Shown: positions 7,209 through 10,066 of the stretch, piece after piece
How the letters are laid out: each line of letters opens with the position of its first letter
How positions within the stretch are numbered: position 1 is the stretch's first letter
DNA from: Candidatus Zhuqueibacterota bacterium 4484_219
GTDB lineage: Bacteria; Zhuqueibacterota; JdFR-76; 4484-219
Reading direction: 5' to 3'
DNA length: 10,066 nt
Assembly: GCA_002085035.1 (NCBI GenBank)
Contig: MZGM01000022.1
Coordinates: 1-10,066, forward strand
Notes under the pieces: model-generated
Told to the model about the DNA's origin: nothing
What the model saw: the letters and a program-made list of their open reading frames with translations, nothing else
Databases searched by the model: none
Made by a program: the position numbers and the translations under genes

Positions 7209-8438
7209 ATGAAAAGTAACAGGCACAACACTGGAGATTTGAAACCTAAGTTCCTGCAACATCTCCATGAGATTTTTGTTGATAGCACAGATATTCTTTC
7301 CTTTTGGCAGGGCTTTAAGCCGCGTTTACAACAACTAATACCTTTTGAAAATTACGCTCTTTTTTTGTGGGAAGCAGAAAGTCAGAGCTTTGTGTGTTTT
7401 GACATCAATCCCCGAGAGCTGGAAAACATGGTTAATTATCAGTTAGAAGAAGGGATTGTGGATTGGCTTTTTAGTAAATCACGGCCATGTCATCTGCGCG
7501 ATTTTAGAAAAATGAACTACAGCGAGGCAGTTTGGCCAGAAGTAGATCACTTAATCCTTTTTCCGTTAACTGTAACTCGTCAACCAGTAGGGTTTTTGGA
7601 AATTGCTGTGCCAAGTTGGGATGAACACGGATCTAAAATCGAATTAGCTTTAACACAGTTATTGTGCGATCTTTTTGCTTCATCAGTAGCACGCTTCAGG
7701 CTATCGGAAGATTTGGAGCATACGAATAAAACCCTGGGAAATATCAAGTCGCAATTGCTGCATGCTGGCAAATTGATTGCATTGGGAGAGCTAACCAGCG
7801 GGATAGCTCATGAGGTCAATAATCCATTGACTACTATTTTAGGACGTATTCAAATACTTATGATGAACAAAACTCTGCCCCAGGCCCTCATCGAGAAACT
7901 GAAAATTGTAGAAAACGAGACCAAACGTGTGGCACAAATCATTCGGCAATTATTAAATTTCTCCCGCAGGAACAGTGAACAAGTAGACACAGAGGTAGTG
8001 GACATCAATGCGACCATCTTGAATTCGCTGCAATTAACCCGCCATGCGTTAGAAGTTGAAGGGATTGATGTTGAAATCAAATTAAATGAAAACCTGCGTC
8101 AAGTTTTGGGTGATAGTAATCAACTGCAACAAGTATTCATAAATTTAATAACCAATGCTAAACAAGCGATGTCCCGTGGAGGAAAGCTTAAAATTAGCTC
8201 TGAAATGCAAAACGGATTTGTGAAAATTGTCTTTTCCGATACCGGATGCGGAATCCCAATTGAATTTCGGAATAAAATATTTGAACCTTTTTTCACTACT
8301 AAGTTGGATAATGGAGGTACAGGATTGGGGCTTGCGATTAGCAAAGAGATTATCGAGAAACATCGAGGCAAAATTCAAGTACGAAGTGCTAAAAACCGTG
8401 GGACAACATTCATCATCAAATTGCCAGTCAACAGGTGA
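7209..8438 (+). CDS. Soluble GAF-domain sensor histidine kinase (NtrB/ZraS-like core)
   Basis: This kinase autophosphorylates on His and passes the phosphate to a response regulator that is not encoded here. The 409 residues contain a GAF-type sensor region (about 27-165; FENYALFLWEAE, GIVDWLFS and LFPLTVTRQPVGFLEIA are typical strands), a short coiled linker (about 166-188), the DHp helix pair with phospho-acceptor His201 in AHEVNNPL, and the HATPase domain. The N box is QQVFINLITNAKQAM (about 307-321), the G1 box FSDTGCGIP (about 342-350), the F box FEPFFTTK (about 358-365) and the G2 box GGTGLGLAI (about 369-377). All ATP-site motifs appear intact. There is no transmembrane segment, PAS domain or receiver, so it should sense a cytoplasmic cue. 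The HEVNNPL type often pairs with sigma-54 activators; that link is inferred. It follows the HDOD gene by 2 bases and precedes the TPR gene by 7. Confidence 0.95.
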   Translation: MKSNRHNTGDLKPKFLQHLHEIFVDSTDILSFWQGFKPRLQQLIPFENYALFLWEAESQSFVCFDINPRELENMVNYQLEEGIVDWLFSKSRPCHLRDFRKMNYSEAVWPEVDHLILFPLTVTRQPVGFLEIAVPSWDEHGSKIELALTQLLCDLFASSVARFRLSEDLEHTNKTLGNIKSQLLHAGKLIALGELTSGIAHEVNNPLTTILGRIQILMMNKTLPQALIEKLKIVENETKRVAQIIRQLLNFSRRNSEQVDTEVVDINATILNSLQLTRHALEVEGIDVEIKLNENLRQVLGDSNQLQQVFINLITNAKQAMSRGGKLKISSEMQNGFVKIVFSDTGCGIPIEFRNKIFEPFFTTKLDNGGTGLGLAISKEIIEKHRGKIQVRSAKNRGTTFIIKLPVNR

Positions 8439-8440
8439 GG
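8437..8440 (+). promoter_or_regulatory. Ribosome binding site for the TPR/HTH protein
   Basis: GAGG lies 5 bases before the ATG at 8446 and overlaps the kinase stop codon (8436-8438). The frame is open back to 8227, but that stretch is kinase coding sequence read in another frame, and the ATG at 8446 opens directly on a signal peptide. Confidence 0.6.
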
Positions 8441-8445
8441 TTGGA

Positions 8446-9765
8446 ATGAGCAAAAATTTGAAATTTGTCCTATTAGTAATATTTTTGTGGAGTCACTCAT
8501 CTCAAGCGTTAAATATTATTCAATCAGTTAAAATTCTTCGCAATCGAGCGAATGAAAAGAAAATTATTCTAATTAGTAGCCAGCCCATCAGATGGGAAAA
8601 GTTAACGACCATAAATCGAGCAATTACCCTATTAAAAATATATGATTCGAAATTTGAACCCAGGTACAAAGAAAAACTTATCCAGAGTTTGAAAAAGTTG
8701 CCTTGCAAGCTTAATGTAGTAGAATTAATGGACAATTCTATTTTGATTGCTTTTAAGGAACAGCATCCAAGTAGGTTGAAGATTCGTCAACTTGATGGGG
8801 CTTTGGGTCTTGAAATCACTATTTTGCCAGATGTCTCGGCTGAGGTTTATTATCGTCGAGGAGTACGGTTGATACAAAAACAATGTTACAATGAGGCACT
8901 ACAGGTTTTTCACAAAGCGCTGCGCATGCGCCCAAACTATGCAGCAGTGTATTTTCAGGCTGGGATCGCTCGTTTAAAATTGCGCCATCTTCGCAAGGCA
9001 AAGATTAATTTCACCAAGGCTTTGAAATACGATCCTAACTTGAAAGAAGCAAAGCGCTACTTGCGTCAACTTACATCGGAGGTTCCCAAACAGCGGCCCT
9101 CCCAAAATAAACAATCAGATGCAACAAAATTACTGTCCTCAAATGATGATTCAGTGCAAGTTTCTAGTCTTTTACAAATCAAAAAGAGTGGTGTTTCACC
9201 TCTCAAAATCTCAAAAGTCGAGCATATTGAAATGGCAGACAAAACATCCACCAGAGGCAATTTTTTAAATCGCACTAAGTTGTATTTTCAATTATTTCTA
9301 TTTTTCAGCATTTTATTCATCATTATTGGAAGCCTTGTTCACTGGATAATTTGGAAAAATCGAGGAAACAACAGTGGGGCAGAAGAGAAGAATTTTCAGA
9401 CCAGGTTACAGGATTATCTTCAAGAATTGCAGAAACCGAAACAAGAACGAGATTCAGCTGCCATCACAACCATGGAAAATAATTCTATTCCTGAAGTTAG
9501 TAAGAAAATGGTCAATGAGCCACAATCTTCATTTGATTCTTTTAATAGTATTTATTCTAATCGACTTACTGCAACATCTGTAAGAGCATATGCTGGAGAT
9601 GATTTGCAGCAAAAGATTGAGTCTTATGTTGGATTGGGATTCAGTATTGAGGAAATTGCCCAGCGGCTTCGTATTGGAAAAGGAGAAGTACAACTACGGT
9701 TAGGTCTAAGGGGTAAACGTGTACACATGAAAGCTCCCGAAATTCGTTTTGAATTTGACTATTAA
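8446..9765 (+). CDS. Membrane protein: export signal, periplasmic TPR domain, one TM helix and cytoplasmic HTH-like tail
   Basis: I recognise parts but not the whole. From the ATG it has 439 residues. Residues 1-21 look like a signal peptide (KNLK, hydrophobic FVLLVIFLW, then SSQA before Leu22), or an N-terminal anchor if uncleaved. Residues about 24-125 form a beta-rich region with a faint resemblance to AMIN-type domains. Two tetratricopeptide repeats follow at about 132-165 and 166-199 (EALQVFHKALRMRPNY, then KAKINFTKALKYDPN). A Ser/Lys/Gln-rich linker (210-275) leads to a transmembrane helix at about 279-303. The cytoplasmic part ends in a helix-turn-helix-like segment, about 388-421 (FSIEEIAQRLRIGKGEVQL). 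That pattern resembles the C-terminal tails of uncharacterised membrane proteins found in other flagellar operons (DUF2802/DUF6115 type, from memory). It may be an envelope scaffold or signal-transducing protein for flagellar assembly. Lower GC-looking codon use continues that of its neighbours, so I see no sign of transfer. Confidence 0.88.
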   Translation: MSKNLKFVLLVIFLWSHSSQALNIIQSVKILRNRANEKKIILISSQPIRWEKLTTINRAITLLKIYDSKFEPRYKEKLIQSLKKLPCKLNVVELMDNSILIAFKEQHPSRLKIRQLDGALGLEITILPDVSAEVYYRRGVRLIQKQCYNEALQVFHKALRMRPNYAAVYFQAGIARLKLRHLRKAKINFTKALKYDPNLKEAKRYLRQLTSEVPKQRPSQNKQSDATKLLSSNDDSVQVSSLLQIKKSGVSPLKISKVEHIEMADKTSTRGNFLNRTKLYFQLFLFFSILFIIIGSLVHWIIWKNRGNNSGAEEKNFQTRLQDYLQELQKPKQERDSAAITTMENNSIPEVSKKMVNEPQSSFDSFNSIYSNRLTATSVRAYAGDDLQQKIESYVGLGFSIEEIAQRLRIGKGEVQLRLGLRGKRVHMKAPEIRFEFDY

Positions 9766-9782
9766 AGAGCTGAGATTTTGCT

Positions 9783-10066
9783 ATGTATCTTTCGTTACCA
9801 CTATTGAAGAATTTATTTTATCTGCCTATCGATTTTGGACAGTTGGAAAAGAAGTTTTCCACTGGCCAGGTGGTACGCGGCAAAATTCTGAGAGCTTTAT
9901 CACACAATGTTTTTCTATTACATGTACGAGGGTTCAATCTGGTAGCAAAATCTAACGTCCCATTATTTGCCGGAGATCGTATCAAAGCAAAAGTAAAACT
10001 TGAATCACATCAAATCGAACTTTCTCTGATTGAGGTTAACGGCCACAAAGTAAAGGTCCCCTTACA
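9783..10066 (+). CDS. Start of a flagellar hook-length-control (FliK-like) protein, 3'-truncated by window edge
   Basis: The frame opens at ATG 9783, after an in-frame TGA at 9771-9773, and runs without a stop to the window end (94 full codons). The first about 23 residues (MYLSLPLLKNLFYLPIDFGQ) are followed by a compact beta-strand region. It reads QVVRGKILRALSHNVFLLHV, then GFNLVAKSNVPLFAGDRIKAKV, and later QIELSLIEV. The pattern of a Gly-x-Val/Ile-Leu strand, a value-carrying Gly turn, a VAKS strand, a Leu-x-x-Gly-Asp turn and a final Leu-rich strand is what I associate with small beta-barrel domains in FliK-like proteins of non-proteobacterial flagellar clusters. This is inferred from pattern, not from an alignment. 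The ribosome binding site is weak (TGAG at 9771-9774). The gap from the TPR gene is 17 bases. The reverse possibility, an unrelated beta-rich flagellar protein, remains open. Confidence 0.62.
   Translation, partial: MYLSLPLLKNLFYLPIDFGQLEKKFSTGQVVRGKILRALSHNVFLLHVRGFNLVAKSNVPLFAGDRIKAKVKLESHQIELSLIEVNGHKVKVPL

Noticed and set aside
8227..8445. Upstream in-frame extension of the TPR/HTH gene
   Set aside because: It lies entirely within the kinase HATPase region in another frame, and the internal ATG at 8446 has a ribosome binding site and begins a signal peptide.
8145..8453. 102-codon reverse-strand open frame within the kinase
   Set aside because: It is antisense to intact ATP-binding boxes of the kinase; no ribosome binding site or product pattern supports it.
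9749..9955. 68-codon forward open frame over the last gene junction
   Set aside because: It overlaps the end of the TPR gene and the better-supported frame from 9783, and its product has no recognisable pattern.
1..10066. CRISPR arrays, tRNA or rRNA genes, insertion sequences, attachment sites
   Set aside because: The window is almost fully filled by flagellar and signalling genes on one strand; no spaced repeats, terminal inverted repeats or structured RNA could be recognised.

Overview
This window is one dense, unidirectional (+ strand) flagellar gene cluster with no mobile DNA, no RNA genes and no gap longer than 37 bases. It is cut at both ends: it opens inside flhB and closes inside a FliK-like gene. 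Ten genes are present: flhB (partial), flhA, flhF, flhG, a sigma-28 gene (fliA), a small charged protein, an HDOD-domain protein, a GAF-domain histidine kinase, a membrane TPR/HTH protein, and the start of a possible hook-length-control gene.

Layout: positions 1-3066 encode the core of the flagellar type III export gate (FlhB, the substrate-specificity switch, and FlhA, the large gate protein). Positions 3056-5037 encode the FlhF/FlhG GTPase-ATPase pair that sets flagellar position and number; the reading frames overlap (flhA/flhF by 11 bases, flhF/flhG by 4). Positions 5075-5878 encode the flagellar sigma factor that would transcribe late flagellar and chemotaxis genes. Positions 5904-8438 encode a small disordered-looking protein, then an HDOD protein and a soluble sensor kinase that are almost contiguous (2 bases apart). 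Positions 8446-9765 encode an exported or membrane-anchored TPR protein whose cytoplasmic tail ends in a helix-turn-helix-like segment. Positions 9783-10066 open another gene, possibly FliK-like. The tight spacing implies one transcript, with the promoter upstream of the window and the terminator beyond it.

Organism: a motile bacterium of moderate to low GC (my impression is about 40 percent). The flhB-flhA-flhF-flhG-fliA order is common in many phyla with polar or few flagella and differs from the enterobacterial arrangement. A signal-peptide protein fits any envelope type. Most genes have a clear Shine-Dalgarno sequence, but flhA does not. The mix of HDOD, kinase and TPR/HTH genes after fliA suggests a less-studied lineage such as Calditrichota, KSB1 or a related group; this is a weak inference from memory of gene order, not an identification.

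The most interesting parts are the unusual NPVH cleavage motif of FlhB, the two-sided TPR/HTH membrane protein, the charged small protein directly after fliA, the HDOD protein that keeps a full set of HD-type metal ligands, and the orphan kinase coupled to it. I see no clearly new defence, mobile or RNA system here.
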